Source of the DNA: Klebsiella indica
GTDB taxonomy: Bacteria > Pseudomonadota > Gammaproteobacteria > Enterobacterales > Enterobacteriaceae
DNA length: 64,000 nt
Direction of reading: 5' to 3'
NCBI RefSeq assembly: GCF_005860775.1
Contig: NZ_VCHQ01000017.1
Span: forward strand, 62,001-126,000
A model generated the notes under the pieces. The model worked only from the letters and a program-made list of their open reading frames with translations, did not search any database and was not told where the DNA came from. A program made the position numbers and the translations under genes. Position 1 is the first letter of the stretch, and each line of letters starts with the position of its first letter. Positions 40,542 to 50,773 of the stretch are shown in pieces.

Positions 40542-40724
40542 TTTTCACAATGACTACAGAAAACAACGTTAAATTTGTTAATTAAAGGTTGCGTATTTGT
40601 CTTAAAGGGAAAGATACCAGCAATAACGGATAAACCGCAGCGCCAGAACGCAAAAAAGCAAATTAAATATCGGGGATTTGATCGGGACGACAAAATTGCA
40701 CCACAAGAGCACACTCACGGATGC

Positions 40725-40745
40725 ATTGCACTTATTTAGTGCAAT
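40725..40745. promoter_or_regulatory. NtrC-type enhancer site
   Basis: ATTGCACT TATTT AGTGCAAT is a perfect inverted repeat with the GCAC-N7-GTGC core of NtrC sites. It is centred about 200 bp upstream of the sigma-54 promoter and overlaps the last codons and stop of ubiX. A weaker half-matching copy (GCACCACAAGAGCAC) lies at about 40698-40712. Confidence 0.75.
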
Positions 40746-41316
40746 CCTGTGCGCCCTGCCAGCGGGTGAAAAGATCCTGTGGAAGGGTAATATCAAACTG
40801 ATCGATAACGCGATTAACCGTCTGGTTAATCACATCGTCAAGGGTTTGCGGGCGATGATAGAACGCAGGCACCGGCGGCATGATCACCGCGCCCATTTCC
40901 GCCGCCTGGAGCAGTAAACGCAGGTGACCGGTATGGAACGGCGTTTCCCGCACGCACAGCACCAGAGGGCGGCGCTCCTTGAGCACCACATCCGCAGCCC
41001 GGGTCAACAAACCATCGGTATAACTATGCACAATGCCGGACAGGGTTTTCATCGAACACGGCAGGATCGCCATCCCGGCGGTTTTAAACGAACCGGAAGA
41101 GATACTGGCGGCAATATCGCGAACATCGTGAACCACATCGGCTAACGCCTGCACTTCACGCAGTGAAAAATCCGTTTCCAGCGCCAGCGTCTGCCGTGCA
41201 GCCTGACTTACAATAAGGTGAGTTTCGACATCAGACACATCGCGTAAAACCTGGAGCAATCGCACGCCATAAATTGCGCCGCTGGCGCCGGAAATACCAA
41301 CAATGAGTCGCTTCAC
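40732..41316 (-). CDS. ubiX: flavin prenyltransferase UbiX
   Basis: UbiX (194 aa) joins a dimethylallyl group to FMN to make the prenylated flavin used by the decarboxylase UbiD in ubiquinone synthesis. The FMN-binding VGISGASGAIYGVRLL start, ISSGSFKTAGMAILPCSMKT and the RETPFHTGHLRLL segment are conserved. It has about five extra C-terminal residues relative to the 189 aa E. coli protein. Its 3' end overlaps the NtrC-type site of argT. Confidence 0.95.
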   Translation of the reverse strand: MKRLIVGISGASGAIYGVRLLQVLRDVSDVETHLIVSQAARQTLALETDFSLREVQALADVVHDVRDIAASISSGSFKTAGMAILPCSMKTLSGIVHSYTDGLLTRAADVVLKERRPLVLCVRETPFHTGHLRLLLQAAEMGAVIMPPVPAFYHRPQTLDDVINQTVNRVIDQFDITLPQDLFTRWQGAQDCTK

Positions 41317-41407
41317 GGTAATTGCTCCTTCTTACACAGTGGCGCAAACTTTGCCGGATTATCCTCTCTAACGCAACAGCATAACGTTGCGATGGATGAT
41401 GAATCAC

Positions 41408-41444
41408 CAAAAAAATGGCCCGCGCTCTTACGAGCGCAGGCCAT
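41408..41444 (-). terminator. purF terminator
   Basis: ATGGCCCGCGCTC (41415-41427) TTAC GAGCGCAGGCCAT (41432-41444) is a long GC-rich stem. On the minus strand it is followed by seven T residues, 17 bp after the purF stop. It is a strong intrinsic terminator. Confidence 0.92.
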
Positions 41445-41461
41445 ATGATAACCCGTAAGAC

Positions 41462-42979
41462 TCACCCTTCGTTGTGCATCTCCAGGTTTTCGACTTCATT
41501 CTGCAACTGAACCGCTTTCGCATCATCATTACGCAGAGTATCCAGATAATCCAGATACCGCTGATCGACATCTTTGGTGACATAGATACCGTTGAACACC
41601 GAACATTCAAACTGCTGAATATCCGGATTCTCCGCACGAACCGCATCGATCAGATCGTTCAGGCCCTGGAAAATCAAGCCATCTGCGCCGATAAGCTGGC
41701 GGATCTCATCCACTTCACGGCCATGAGCAATCAGCTCATTAGCACTTGGCATATCAATGCCATACACGTTCGGAAAGCGAATTTCCGGCGCAGCAGAGGC
41801 CAGATACACTTTCTTCGCCCCGGCTTCACGCGCCATCTCAATAATCTGTTCTGACGTGGTGCCGCGCACGATGGAGTCATCAACCAGCAGCACGTTCTTA
41901 TCGCGGAACTCAGCACGGTTGGCGTTCAGTTTACGCCGTACGGATTTACGACGCAGCTGCTGGCCAGGCATGATAAAGGTACGGCCCACATAGCGGTTTT
42001 TCACGAAGCCCTGGCGGTATGGCTTATCGAGGATGCGGGCAATTTCCAGCGCGATATCGCAGGAGGTTTCCGGAATAGGGATCACCACATCAATATCGAG
42101 ATCTTCCCATTCACGGGCGATTTTCTCACCCAGTTTTCTCCCCATATTGACGCGGGCGCTATAGACGGAAATTTTGTCAATGAATGAGTCCGGCCGCGCA
42201 AAATACACGTACTCGAACAGGCATGGATTACTGACCGGGTTTTCCGCGCACTGGCGGGTAAACAACTGGCCTTTTTCTGTGATGTATATGGCTTCACCTG
42301 GCGCGACGTCACGCAGAAACTCAAAGCCCAGCGTATCCAGCGCCACGCTTTCCGACGCAACCATATACTCGGTGCGGCCATCGCCCACATCGCGCTTACC
42401 CAATACCAGCGGACGAATACCGTTCGGATCGCGGAAGGCAACCATACCGTGACCGATAATCATCGCCACGCAGGCGTAGGCGCCGCGAATCTGCCGGTTG
42501 GTCGCGGCAATCGCCGCAAAAATATTGTCGGCTTCCAGCGGGTAGTGGCGGAAATTGTCCAGCTCGCTGGCGAAGATATTGAGCAGGATTTCGGAATCGG
42601 AGGTGGTGTTGATATGGCGGCGTTTTTCTTCAAACAGTTTTTTACGCAGCTCGTGAGCGTTGGTCAGGTTACCGTTGTGCGCCAACGTCATGCCGTACGG
42701 CGAGTTAACATAGAAAGGCTGAGCCTCAGAGGCGCTGGAGCTGCCAGCCGTCGGGTAACGAACGTGACCAATCCCCATATTACCCTGCAAACGCTGCATA
42801 TGGCGGGCTTCAAAAACATCGCTCACCAGACCGTTCGCCTTTCGCAAACGGAAACGGTTGTTCGCATCAATAGTGATGATGCCTGCGGCATCCTGCCCAC
42901 GATGCTGAAGCACCGTTAACGCGTCATAAATCGACTGGTTTACCGGCATAACACCGGCGATACCGACAATACCGCACAT
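41462..42979 (-). CDS. purF: amidophosphoribosyltransferase PurF
   Basis: PurF (505 aa) makes 5-phosphoribosylamine from PRPP and glutamine, the first step of purine synthesis. After removal of Met1 the catalytic Cys (MCGIVGIAG) is N-terminal, as required for Ntn glutamine hydrolysis. The PRPP-binding motif [14 protein letters not shown] is present near residue 365. The start at 42979 with GAGG upstream is fixed by this Cys; the 10-codon upstream extension is not used. It follows cvpA by 33 bp under a PurR site. Confidence 0.98.
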   Translation of the reverse strand: MCGIVGIAGVMPVNQSIYDALTVLQHRGQDAAGIITIDANNRFRLRKANGLVSDVFEARHMQRLQGNMGIGHVRYPTAGSSSASEAQPFYVNSPYGMTLAHNGNLTNAHELRKKLFEEKRRHINTTSDSEILLNIFASELDNFRHYPLEADNIFAAIAATNRQIRGAYACVAMIIGHGMVAFRDPNGIRPLVLGKRDVGDGRTEYMVASESVALDTLGFEFLRDVAPGEAIYITEKGQLFTRQCAENPVSNPCLFEYVYFARPDSFIDKISVYSARVNMGRKLGEKIAREWEDLDIDVVIPIPETSCDIALEIARILDKPYRQGFVKNRYVGRTFIMPGQQLRRKSVRRKLNANRAEFRDKNVLLVDDSIVRGTTSEQIIEMAREAGAKKVYLASAAPEIRFPNVYGIDMPSANELIAHGREVDEIRQLIGADGLIFQGLNDLIDAVRAENPDIQQFECSVFNGIYVTKDVDQRYLDYLDTLRNDDAKAVQLQNEVENLEMHNEG

Positions 42980-43012
42980 ACGTCTTTTCCTCGTTAAGCT
43001 ACATCCCAACGC

Positions 43013-43501
43013 TTATGCTTTGGGCAAGAAACTTGACGAGCTCTGCAGATAGTCAAAGAACCATCTGATAACGAAACTGAACTGCGGGATCAGCTCAGAC
43101 TTTTGCCAGTCTTCACTTTTCGCCATACTGGTAAAGCTATCGAGAAAGAACAACATCGCCGAGACGATTAGCACACCACGCAGGGCGCCAAAGCAGATCC
43201 CTAACACTCTATCGGTACCCGACAAGCCGGTTTTTTCCACCAGTTGACCGATCACAAAATTAACGATAGCGCCAACGATAAGCGTTGCGATAAACAGTAT
43301 CGCGATAGCAATCCCATTTCGAACCAGTTCGTCTTCAAAGCCCGTGAACCAGACAGCCAGGTCAGTGTAGTAATGGCTGGCAACAAAGAAAGCGCATCCC
43401 CAGGTTACCAGAGATAAAGCTTCACGAACAAAGCCGCGGATCAGGCTAACCAAGCAGGAAAAACCGATCACCGCAATAATGGCGTAATCAATCCAGACCA
43501 T
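43013..43501 (-). CDS. cvpA: CvpA, inner-membrane protein required for colicin V production
   Basis: CvpA (162 aa) is a four-helix inner-membrane protein cotranscribed with purF. It is needed for colicin V production and linked to envelope stress tolerance. MVWIDYAIIAVIGFSCLVSL and the GLSGTDRVLGICFGALRG segment are typical. The start at 43501 gives the family length. The open frame above it runs through the PurR box and is not coding. Confidence 0.95.
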   Translation of the reverse strand: MVWIDYAIIAVIGFSCLVSLIRGFVREALSLVTWGCAFFVASHYYTDLAVWFTGFEDELVRNGIAIAILFIATLIVGAIVNFVIGQLVEKTGLSGTDRVLGICFGALRGVLIVSAMLFFLDSFTSMAKSEDWQKSELIPQFSFVIRWFFDYLQSSSSFLPKA

Positions 43502-43557
43502 ATACGTCCCACGATTTTCACGCCCTGTCTTCCGGTTCGGGCGCATTCTAACAGAAA

Positions 43558-43573
43558 AAGAAAACGTTTGCGT
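43558..43573. promoter_or_regulatory. PurR operator of cvpA-purF
   Basis: AAGAAAACGTTTGCGT (ACGCAAACGTTTTCTT on the minus strand) matches the PurR consensus ACGCAAACGTTTTCGT. It lies about 60 bp upstream of cvpA. PurR with hypoxanthine or guanine represses this operon in E. coli. Confidence 0.85.
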
Positions 43574-43593
43574 AGGGATTTCCATACCCTACA

Positions 43594-43632
43594 GAAATAA
43601 AAATGGCGCTGAAAAAACATTCAACGCCATAC
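43594..43632 (-). terminator. dedD terminator
   Basis: ATGGCGCTGA (43603-43612) and TCAACGCCAT (43621-43630) pair with one mismatch. On the minus strand a T-rich run follows. It lies about 70 bp after the dedD stop and just before the PurR box. Confidence 0.75.
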
Positions 43633-43699
43633 CGCCTTACACCCCTTCAGCGGAGGCTGTTCACAGATTACACTCTTCTCAGCTAAAAAGAGAATAGGG

Positions 43700-44383
43700 T
43701 TAGTTCGGACTGTAGGTCATCACCACGCCGCTGAGTCCTGAAAGCTGCTTCAGCTTGCCAAGCTGCCCCTTCAGCTTTTCTTTCGAGGTATCCGGCCCCA
43801 CCAGAATGCGCGTGATTTTCCCCTGCACCGGCGTCGAAGGCACCGTGTAGACAGTAAACCCGGAGGCGCGCAGCTTGCCGACAATCTCATTGACCTTATC
43901 GGCGTTCTTCAGCGCGCCCAACTGCACAACATAAGCTTTACCGGTCGGCGCCGGAATTTCAGCCGGCTTCTGCGGCTGTGGTTTCTCGACCGGCTTAGGC
44001 TGAGGTTTCGGTTCAGGTTTAGGTGCAGGCTGAGGTTTCGGTGGAGATTGAGGTTGCGATTTTGCCGTCACAACCGGCTCCTGCGCCACATCAAAACTGT
44101 TACTGTTCACCGGGATCCGCGACGGATCGAGCGATGGCGCCGCGGCATCCCCGGCTCTCACCTCTTCCGCCGCCCCTTCCGGAGGCTGTGAAGGCAACGC
44201 CTGCGTCGCCGCTGGCAGCATATCCGGCTCATCGCGATCCCCCGGTTTTGGTACCAGCGGAATGGCCGCAAACTCATCCTGATAGTGTTTTTTCTGACCA
44301 TCCAGCAGCCCTGGCAGGATAATCACCCCCAGCGCCACCAGCACGATCGTCCCGACTAAACGGTTCTGAAACTTACTGGCCAC
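43700..44383 (-). CDS. dedD: SPOR-domain cell division protein DedD
   Basis: DedD (227 aa) is an inner-membrane cell division protein. One transmembrane helix is at about residues 8-27 (RLVGTIVLVALGVIILPGLL). A long proline/lysine-rich periplasmic linker (about 105-145, KPQPAPKPEPKPQPKPVEKP) follows. The C-terminal SPOR domain (about 148-225, YVVQLGALKNADKV) binds denuded septal peptidoglycan. It overlaps the end of folC by 11 bp. The linker is a few residues longer than in E. coli (220 aa). Confidence 0.96.
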   Translation of the reverse strand: MASKFQNRLVGTIVLVALGVIILPGLLDGQKKHYQDEFAAIPLVPKPGDRDEPDMLPAATQALPSQPPEGAAEEVRAGDAAAPSLDPSRIPVNSNSFDVAQEPVVTAKSQPQSPPKPQPAPKPEPKPQPKPVEKPQPQKPAEIPAPTGKAYVVQLGALKNADKVNEIVGKLRASGFTVYTVPSTPVQGKITRILVGPDTSKEKLKGQLGKLKQLSGLSGVVMTYSPN

Positions 44384-45641
44384 CGATTCTCCCCGCGTCT
44401 ATCTCTTCCATTACATGCGCCACCGTATGGAATGAACCACACACCAGCACCGTATCTTCTGGTCTGGCATCAGCCATCGCCGCATGCCACGCCTGCGCGA
44501 CGCTGGTATAGACCTGGCCTGCGCGCAAATGTTCCATCAGTTGTGCCGCCGTGGCGCCACGCGGCCCTTCCAGCGGCGCACAGTACCAGTCGTCAACTTC
44601 CGCTTTCAGGTTTTCCAGCGTACCCGCGATATCCTTGTCATGCAGCATACCAATCACCGCCAGTACGCGCCCCGTTTTCCCTGAGGTTTTGAGACGCCCG
44701 GCGAGGTAAGCCGCCGCGTGTGGATTATGCGCAACATCCAGGATCACCCGTGGAGTATCGCTGATTATCTGAAAGCGCCCCGGAAGCATCGCATTTTGAA
44801 TCCCCTCGCGAATCGCCTGCTCGTCAACCTTAAGCCCGCTGGCGCGCAGGGCGGCAAGCGCGGTCGCGGCATTCGGCAGAGGTACCTGCGGCAGCGGCAG
44901 ATTGGCCAGTGTGCCGCGCCGATCGCTGAACGACCAGCTCTGCGCGGCTGTTTTATAATGCCAGTCAACATCGCGGCGCTGCAGATACGCGCCTTTTTCA
45001 CTGGCAACCCCGGCGATAGTCAGCGGCATATCCGGTTCACCAACAATAGCTGGCTTCCGGGCGCGAAAAATACCCGCCTTTTCACGGCCAATGCTTTCGC
45101 GATCCGGCCCCAGCCAGTCCGTATGATCGAGCGCAATACTGGTCACCACCGCCACATCGGCATCGACGATATTGGTCGCGTCAAGGCGGCCGCCAAGTCC
45201 AACCTCCAGAATCACCACGTCGAGTTGCGCCTGCTGAAACAGCCACAGTGCCGAAAGGGTACCAAATTCAAAATAGCTAAGGGAAATCTCGCCGCGCGCG
45301 GCTTCAATTTCCGCAAAAGAGGCCGTATGCGCGAGTTCCGGCAGTTCCTCGCCCTGCACCCGCACCCGCTCGGTATAGCGCACCAGATGCGGCGAACTGT
45401 AGACGCCAACCTTATAACCCGCCGCCATCAGTACCGATTCCAGGGTACGGCAGGTGGTTCCTTTGCCGTTGGTTCCCGCTACCGTAAAGATAAACGGCGC
45501 GGGTTTTAATACTGACATCCGCTTCGCCACTTCGCTGACACGCGCCAGCCCGAGGTCAATCGCTTTACTGTGCAGATGTTCCAGATAAGAAAGCCACGTT
45601 GCCAGGGGCGACGCGGCCTGAGGAATAGGTTGTTTTTCCAT
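44373..45641 (-). CDS. folC: dihydrofolate synthase / folylpolyglutamate synthase FolC
   Basis: FolC (422 aa) adds glutamate to dihydropteroate and to folates. The Mur-ligase-type P-loop VAGTNGKGTTCRTLES is at about residues 50-65, with YSSPHLVRYTERVRV, VGLGGRLDATN and DVAHNPHAA as further marks. The start is taken at the ATG 45641 (MEKQPIPQAAS), which gives the E. coli length. A TTG four codons upstream is an alternative; neither has a strong ribosome site. It lies after the accD terminator. Confidence 0.95.
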   Translation of the reverse strand: MEKQPIPQAASPLATWLSYLEHLHSKAIDLGLARVSEVAKRMSVLKPAPFIFTVAGTNGKGTTCRTLESVLMAAGYKVGVYSSPHLVRYTERVRVQGEELPELAHTASFAEIEAARGEISLSYFEFGTLSALWLFQQAQLDVVILEVGLGGRLDATNIVDADVAVVTSIALDHTDWLGPDRESIGREKAGIFRARKPAIVGEPDMPLTIAGVASEKGAYLQRRDVDWHYKTAAQSWSFSDRRGTLANLPLPQVPLPNAATALAALRASGLKVDEQAIREGIQNAMLPGRFQIISDTPRVILDVAHNPHAAAYLAGRLKTSGKTGRVLAVIGMLHDKDIAGTLENLKAEVDDWYCAPLEGPRGATAAQLMEHLRAGQVYTSVAQAWHAAMADARPEDTVLVCGSFHTVAHVMEEIDAGRIGGQ

Positions 45642-45672
45642 GATATCCGGCAAGAGTTAAGATAACTACGCG

Positions 45673-45706
45673 TAAAAAAAAGGGCAGCGCCGTCAGGCCC
45701 GCCCTC
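45673..45706 (-). terminator. accD terminator
   Basis: On the minus strand a GC-rich stem (AGGGCGGGCC ... GGCGCTGCCCT) is followed by eight T residues, 8 bp after the accD stop and about 30 bp before folC. This is an intrinsic terminator. Confidence 0.85.
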
Positions 45707-45713
45707 TGTATCA

Positions 45714-46628
45714 TCAGGCCTCGGGTTCCTGATCCGGCACCGCTGGCACCACTTCGCCTTCCGGCGCAAGCTGCGGATTTGGCGTCGGGAGGTTCATCAG
45801 CTTCGCCAGAATACTGGCCAGCTTCAGGCGCATTTCCGGGCGACGAACGATCATATCGATCGCCCCTTTCTCAATCAGAAACTCACTGCGCTGGAATCCC
45901 GGCGGCAGTTTCTCACGCACGGTCTGTTCGATAACGCGGGGACCCGCAAAACCGATCAGTGCTTTTGGCTCAGCGATGTTGAGATCGCCCAGCATGGCAA
46001 AGCTCGCCGATACCCCGCCCATCGTCGGATCGGTCAGCACGGAGATATACGGCAGCCCGCGCTCCTGCATTTTCGCCAGCGCCGCGGAGGTTTTCGCCAT
46101 CTGCATCAGCGACATCAGCGCTTCCTGCATACGCGCGCCGCCAGAGGCCGAGAAGCAAATCAGCGGACAGTGGTCTTCCAGAGCCTGTTCGACCGCACGC
46201 ACAAAACGCGCGCCGACCACAGACCCCATTGATCCTCCCATAAAGGAGAACTCAAAAGCAGCGGCAACAACCGGCATTTCATGCAGGGTGCCTTTCATGA
46301 CCACCAGCGCGTCTTTTTCGCCAGTCTCTTTCTGGGCTGATGCCAGACGGTCTTTATACTTTTTCGAATCGCGGAACTTCAGCACATCTTTTGGCTCGAG
46401 CTCGCTTCCCAGCTCCACAAGAGAACCTTCGTCCAGCAGGCTATGCAGGCGATTGCGCGCCGACATGCGCATATGGTGATCGCACTTAGGGCAAACCTCC
46501 AGGTTGCGCTCCAGCTCTGCCCGGTACAATACCTGACCGCAACTGTCGCACTTGGTCCATACACCTTCAGGGATACTCGCCTTACGGGTGGGGGTTATAT
46601 TGCTTTTAATTCGTTCAATCCAGCTCAT
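45714..46628 (-). CDS. accD: acetyl-CoA carboxylase carboxyltransferase subunit beta AccD
   Basis: AccD (304 aa) is the beta subunit of the carboxyltransferase that forms malonyl-CoA, the first step of fatty acid synthesis, together with AccA. The N-terminal zinc ribbon has Cys27, 30, 46 and 49. The crotonase-like core shows [18 protein letters not shown] and [15 protein letters not shown]. The start at 46628 ([10 protein letters not shown]) has AAAGG upstream; 21 extra codons above it are not expected. Confidence 0.97.
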   Translation of the reverse strand: MSWIERIKSNITPTRKASIPEGVWTKCDSCGQVLYRAELERNLEVCPKCDHHMRMSARNRLHSLLDEGSLVELGSELEPKDVLKFRDSKKYKDRLASAQKETGEKDALVVMKGTLHEMPVVAAAFEFSFMGGSMGSVVGARFVRAVEQALEDHCPLICFSASGGARMQEALMSLMQMAKTSAALAKMQERGLPYISVLTDPTMGGVSASFAMLGDLNIAEPKALIGFAGPRVIEQTVREKLPPGFQRSEFLIEKGAIDMIVRRPEMRLKLASILAKLMNLPTPNPQLAPEGEVVPAVPDQEPEA

Positions 46629-46822
46629 TGATAACCTTTCTACCAGAACCTGGTCGATGCCAGTTTTGTCGCAAGGGGCGCATAATGCCATTTTTGCCCC
46701 TTACAGACCATGAATGTTGCACATTAAATCATAACATCCCGTAACATGGGATAAAAAAGTGGTCGAACCGCTCACACTTTACTCTTCGGACGACAGTGTA
46801 CCGACCGAAGAAATTCACCGCG

Positions 46823-47482
46823 TTATTTCGCCTGTTTCGCCGCTGCCCGCTTGTGACGGATGACTTCAATCACGCCTGGCAGTACCGAAAGGATGATAAT
46901 CGCCACAATCAGCAGCTTCAGATTTTCCTGTACGATCGGCAAATCGCCAAACAGATAGCCTGCGTAAGTAAACAACAGTACCCACAGCAACGCGCCAGCC
47001 ACGTTATACATCGCGAAATGCCGATAGGACATATGCCCCATCCCCGCGACAAATGGCGCAAAAGTTCTGACGATCGGCACGAAACGCGCCAGAATAATCG
47101 TTTTCCCGCCATGGCGCTCGTAGAAACGATGCGTTTTGTCCAGATAGCTGCGGCGGAAGATTTTAGAATGAGGATTGCTGAATAGCTTTTCGCCAAAAAG
47201 CCGACCAATAGTGTAGTTCAGCGCATCGCCGGCAACTGCGGCAATCACCATCAATAACACCATTAAATGCACATTGAGATCGTTGGTCGGTAGCGCTGAC
47301 AGCGCCCCTGCCACAAACAGCAGAGAATCTCCGGGCAGGAAAGGCGTTACCACCAGACCGGTTTCACAGAACAAAATCAAAAACAGAATCGCGTATACCC
47401 AGATACCGTATTGCGCAACCAGTTCAGCCAGATGCACATCAATATGCAGGATAAAATCAATTAAAAAATGAATCAGATCCAT
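46823..47482 (-). CDS. dedA: DedA family inner-membrane protein
   Basis: DedA (219 aa) is the founding member of the DedA/SNARE-associated (VTT domain) family of inner-membrane proteins, linked to undecaprenyl phosphate or lipid flipping and membrane homeostasis. The motif [20 protein letters not shown], the [20 protein letters not shown] segment and the basic tail are diagnostic. It stands alone between truA and accD. Confidence 0.95.
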   Translation of the reverse strand: MDLIHFLIDFILHIDVHLAELVAQYGIWVYAILFLILFCETGLVVTPFLPGDSLLFVAGALSALPTNDLNVHLMVLLMVIAAVAGDALNYTIGRLFGEKLFSNPHSKIFRRSYLDKTHRFYERHGGKTIILARFVPIVRTFAPFVAGMGHMSYRHFAMYNVAGALLWVLLFTYAGYLFGDLPIVQENLKLLIVAIIILSVLPGVIEVIRHKRAAAKQAK

Positions 47483-47628
47483 AATTTGCGTTAGCCCTTA
47501 ATAACTCCATTCATCATATCTCAAACTGCATGCGCGTTGGCTGCGGCGTATCCGGTCCATCTATGCGCCGCCTTCCTGCTGGCGCCGTCGCGTGTTTATC
47601 ATGCTGCTCGAATGACGTCGAGTATGTA

Positions 47629-48438
47629 TTAGTCCGCCAAAAACAGCGGGCCCATCGGCATGACCGGCAGGTCGTAGCGGGCCGGATAATCCACCGATAC
47701 CAGATACAATCCCTCGGCCTTTGCCGTTGCGGCGGCAAGCGTCCGGTCTTTTGCCGCCAGAAGTTCTGCAATCCAGCTCTCTGGCTGGTTACCGGCACCT
47801 ACTTCCATCAGGCTGCCGACAATATTCCTTACCATATGATGTACAAAGGCATTCGCTTTGATATCCACCACCACATAAGCGCCATAACGCGCGACGTTAA
47901 TGTGCATCACGTTACGCCACGGCGTACGCGACTGGCACTGCACCGCCCGAAACGAAGTGAAATCATTCTCTCCCAGCAGACACTGGGCGGCGCGATGCAT
48001 CCGCCCGGCATCCAGAGGAAGATAATAATGGGTGACGCCGCGGCTCAATATCGCCGGGCGCAAACGATGATTATAGATAACATAACGATAACGGCGCGCC
48101 GTGGCGCTGAAACGGGCGTGAAAGTCTTCCGGCACTGCCTTAACCCAGCGTACCGCGATATCGCCAGGTAAATTTGCATTAACCCCCAGCGTCCATGCCG
48201 CGTCTTTACGCAGCGCGCGGGTTTCAAAATGCACCACCTGCCCGGTGCCATGAACACCGGCGTCAGTACGCCCCGCGCAAAAGACGTTAACCGGCTCATT
48301 GGCCACCTGCGACAACGCCTTTTCCAGTTTTTCCTGTACGCTACGGACTTCGTTCTGCCGCTGCCAGCCATAATACTTGCTGCCGTCATACTCAATGCCC
48401 AGCGCAATTTTATAGACCGGCTGTTCCATCCCGGACAT
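47629..48438 (-). CDS. truA: tRNA pseudouridine(38-40) synthase TruA
   Basis: TruA (269 aa) converts uridines 38-40 of the tRNA anticodon arm to pseudouridine. The catalytic Asp is in [18 protein letters not shown] (about residue 59). GLEYDGSKY-type ([15 protein letters not shown]) and the [12 protein letters not shown] segment are conserved. It shares one base with the usg stop (TGATG), so its translation is coupled to usg. Confidence 0.97.
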   Translation of the reverse strand: MSGMEQPVYKIALGIEYDGSKYYGWQRQNEVRSVQEKLEKALSQVANEPVNVFCAGRTDAGVHGTGQVVHFETRALRKDAAWTLGVNANLPGDIAVRWVKAVPEDFHARFSATARRYRYVIYNHRLRPAILSRGVTHYYLPLDAGRMHRAAQCLLGENDFTSFRAVQCQSRTPWRNVMHINVARYGAYVVVDIKANAFVHHMVRNIVGSLMEVGAGNQPESWIAELLAAKDRTLAAATAKAEGLYLVSVDYPARYDLPVMPMGPLFLAD

Positions 48439-49451
48439 CAGTAGAGATACTCCTGAACCAGCTTCTCAGCAATTTTCACCGCAACCAGCGCGCCGCCAAA
48501 GCGAACATTATCGGCAACGGACCAGAACTGTACCTGCTCAGGCATACCGTAATCATTATGAACACACCCCACTGAAAGACGGGCGTTGCCGGATGCATCG
48601 CCCACCTGGGTCGGGAATTCGCTCTCCTCGGACAGCTCGATATCTTCGCCGCGGCCAAAAGCATCGCGCGCTTCTTCCGCCGCCAGCGGGCGTTGCGCTT
48701 CAAAGCTGACCATCTGCGCGTGGCCGTAGAACACCGGAGACTGGACAACGCTGGCGGAAATCATCAGACCGTCATCCTGCAGAATTTTACGTGCTTCATC
48801 GACAATACGGCGCTCTTCGCGCACGCTACCTTCACGATCGGGCAGCAATGGCAACATGTTGAATGCCAGTTGACGACCAAAGAAATCGTCTTCATCGATC
48901 GGCATACCATTCAGTAATTTGGCGCTTTGGCCAGCCAGCGCATCGACCGCCTTTTTCCCCTGTGCGGAAGCGGAAAGCAGGCTGGTTACGCTGATACGCG
49001 ACAGACCGCCTTGATCGATCAACGGTTTCAACGCCGACAATAGCTGGCTGGTCAGGCTGTTTGGTACCGCGATAACATTGCGATTGCGGTAATCCGCAAG
49101 GACAAACGGATTCACATCCGGCACCACCAGCGGCACATCCGGCTCCAGCGCGAACAGGCCGCTTAAATCAATTACCAGGCAGCCCGCCTGAGTGGCCTCT
49201 TCGATATACGTCGCGGTTGCTTCAACACCGGCGGCAAAAAAGGCCAGTTGGGCCAGAGTCCAGTCAAATTCGGCAGCATCCTGAACGACAACCGACTTAC
49301 CGGAAAAACGCAGATGTTCACCAGCGCTGTCACCCCGCGCCAGCGCATAAATATCCCCCACCGGGAACTGACGTTCGGCAAGAGTTTCGAGCAAGGCTTC
49401 GCCTACGGCGCCCGTTGCGCCCAGTACGGCAATATTCCAGCCTTCAGACAT
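48438..49451 (-). CDS. usg: USG-1 protein, aspartate-semialdehyde dehydrogenase homologue
   Basis: Usg (337 aa) resembles aspartate-semialdehyde dehydrogenases. The NADP-binding start [17 protein letters not shown] is present, but the active-site Cys motif of the true enzyme is not evident: [13 protein letters not shown] occurs where ASD has a catalytic Cys. Its function is not established. It forms a unit with truA and lies behind a terminator-like hairpin from pdxB. Confidence 0.94.
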   Translation of the reverse strand: MSEGWNIAVLGATGAVGEALLETLAERQFPVGDIYALARGDSAGEHLRFSGKSVVVQDAAEFDWTLAQLAFFAAGVEATATYIEEATQAGCLVIDLSGLFALEPDVPLVVPDVNPFVLADYRNRNVIAVPNSLTSQLLSALKPLIDQGGLSRISVTSLLSASAQGKKAVDALAGQSAKLLNGMPIDEDDFFGRQLAFNMLPLLPDREGSVREERRIVDEARKILQDDGLMISASVVQSPVFYGHAQMVSFEAQRPLAAEEARDAFGRGEDIELSEESEFPTQVGDASGNARLSVGCVHNDYGMPEQVQFWSVADNVRFGGALVAVKIAEKLVQEYLY

Positions 49452-49465
49452 GGTGGTGTACTCCA

Positions 49466-49501
49466 GAAAAAAGCGCCCCTGCCGGCGTATCCGGCAGGCG
49501 C
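49466..49501 (-). terminator. pdxB terminator/attenuator
   Basis: GCGCCCCTGCCGG (49473-49485) and CCGGCAGGCGC (49491-49501) form a strong stem followed on the minus strand by TTTTTT. It lies 13 bp after pdxB and 15 bp before usg, so it may only partly separate the two. Confidence 0.75.
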
Positions 49502-49513
49502 ATTAAGATGATA

Positions 49514-50650
49514 TTAACGAATCGGATGATGTACGGCATTAAAGCCCAGCTGACGCAACAGCGTCGCCGCCTGAGCATCGCTGCACTGTACGTACAACGA
49601 CGACCATTCACGGCGTTCCTGATAATTTTTACGCAGCTTGTCGAACTCGCCCGCGACATCAGCGACTTTTCGCAACAGCGCATCATCGCGGCGCACATCA
49701 TACACCAAATGAACCAGTCGTTTTAACGTTGCCTGATCGAGCGGTCCGTGCAACGTAATACGGCCAAACTCCGGTGCCGGTAGCAGCGTATCCAGCGCCA
49801 CCTGCTGCGGATGACCGATAAACGCGCTATAGGCTTCAAAAACCTGGGTCGTGCCGCGCGCTTTCCCTTCCAGGGTATAGCCGGCAATGTGCGGTGTGCC
49901 AAGATCAACCCGCTTGAGCAATTCAGTATTCAGGTCCGGCTCCGGCTCCCAGACGTCCAGCACCACGCTTAACGGCGGGTTTTCCTCCAGGCATTTGAGC
50001 AGTGCGTCGTTATCCACCACCGCGCCGCGGCAGGCATTGATTAAAATCGCCCCCGGTTTCAGACGGCGAATCAGCGCCTCATCCGCCATGTGCAGCGTTT
50101 TATACTGCCCCTCTTTATATAGCGGCGTATGAAAGGTCAGAATATCCGCTTCCTGCACCAGCTCATCAAGGGGGCGGAAATCGCCCTCATCTCCGCGATC
50201 GGCACGCGGCGGATCGCAAAGCAGGGTTTTAATCCCCAGCGCCTCAAAGCGCTTCTGCAAACGCCCGCCGACGTTGCCGACGCCGACGATGCCAACCGTG
50301 CGATCGCGGAGCATAAAACCATCGCGTTCGGCCAGCATTAACAGCGCTGAAAACACATACTCCACCACCGCTATCGCGTTGCAGCCCGGCGCGGCGGAAA
50401 AACCGATCCCCGCCTGCGCCAGCCATTCCTGATCAACATGATCGGTGCCCGCGGTGGCGGTGCCGACGAATTTTATAGCCTTGCCGTCGAGCAGCGCCTG
50501 ATTAACTTTAGTGACGGAACGAACCATCAGCGCATCGGCATCGTTTAACGCGTCGACCGGGACAGGACGACCCGCAACGGCCTTCACTTCCCCCAGACGG
50601 CTAAAAAGCTCACGCGCGTAGGGCATATTTTCATCAACAAGGATTTTCAC
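49514..50650 (-). CDS. pdxB: erythronate-4-phosphate dehydrogenase PdxB
   Basis: PdxB (378 aa) oxidises 4-phosphoerythronate in pyridoxal 5'-phosphate synthesis. It is a D-2-hydroxyacid dehydrogenase with the NAD motif [13 protein letters not shown] at about residue 115, the catalytic Arg region [11 protein letters not shown], and [13 protein letters not shown] with the catalytic His. The C-terminal DUF3410 dimerisation domain (about 290-378) is present. Length and both ends match E. coli. Confidence 0.97.
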   Translation of the reverse strand: MKILVDENMPYARELFSRLGEVKAVAGRPVPVDALNDADALMVRSVTKVNQALLDGKAIKFVGTATAGTDHVDQEWLAQAGIGFSAAPGCNAIAVVEYVFSALLMLAERDGFMLRDRTVGIVGVGNVGGRLQKRFEALGIKTLLCDPPRADRGDEGDFRPLDELVQEADILTFHTPLYKEGQYKTLHMADEALIRRLKPGAILINACRGAVVDNDALLKCLEENPPLSVVLDVWEPEPDLNTELLKRVDLGTPHIAGYTLEGKARGTTQVFEAYSAFIGHPQQVALDTLLPAPEFGRITLHGPLDQATLKRLVHLVYDVRRDDALLRKVADVAGEFDKLRKNYQERREWSSLYVQCSDAQAATLLRQLGFNAVHHPIR

Positions 50651-50731
50651 GATTCAGTACCTGTCTGAGAGCGAGTGTAAACCGGGGAAGTGTGCCATAA
50701 TCTTGCCGCCAGGAACATCATCCCCCGGCCC

Positions 50732-50756
50732 TTAGTACAGTAATTTAGTACAGTAA
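50732..50756 (+). repeat. tandem 12 bp repeat before flk
   Basis: TTAGTACAGTAA occurs at 50732-50743 and again at 50745-50756, one base apart, 18 bp before the flk ATG and next to its AAAGGA ribosome site. It looks like a recent tandem duplication in the flk leader. Confidence 0.8.
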
Positions 50757-50773
50757 TACGGAAAGGATTAGTC

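Noticed and set aside
48438-49451. usg as a true aspartate-semialdehyde dehydrogenase
   Set aside because: The fold is shared, but the catalytic cysteine motif is not seen and the position next to truA is that of the Usg protein.
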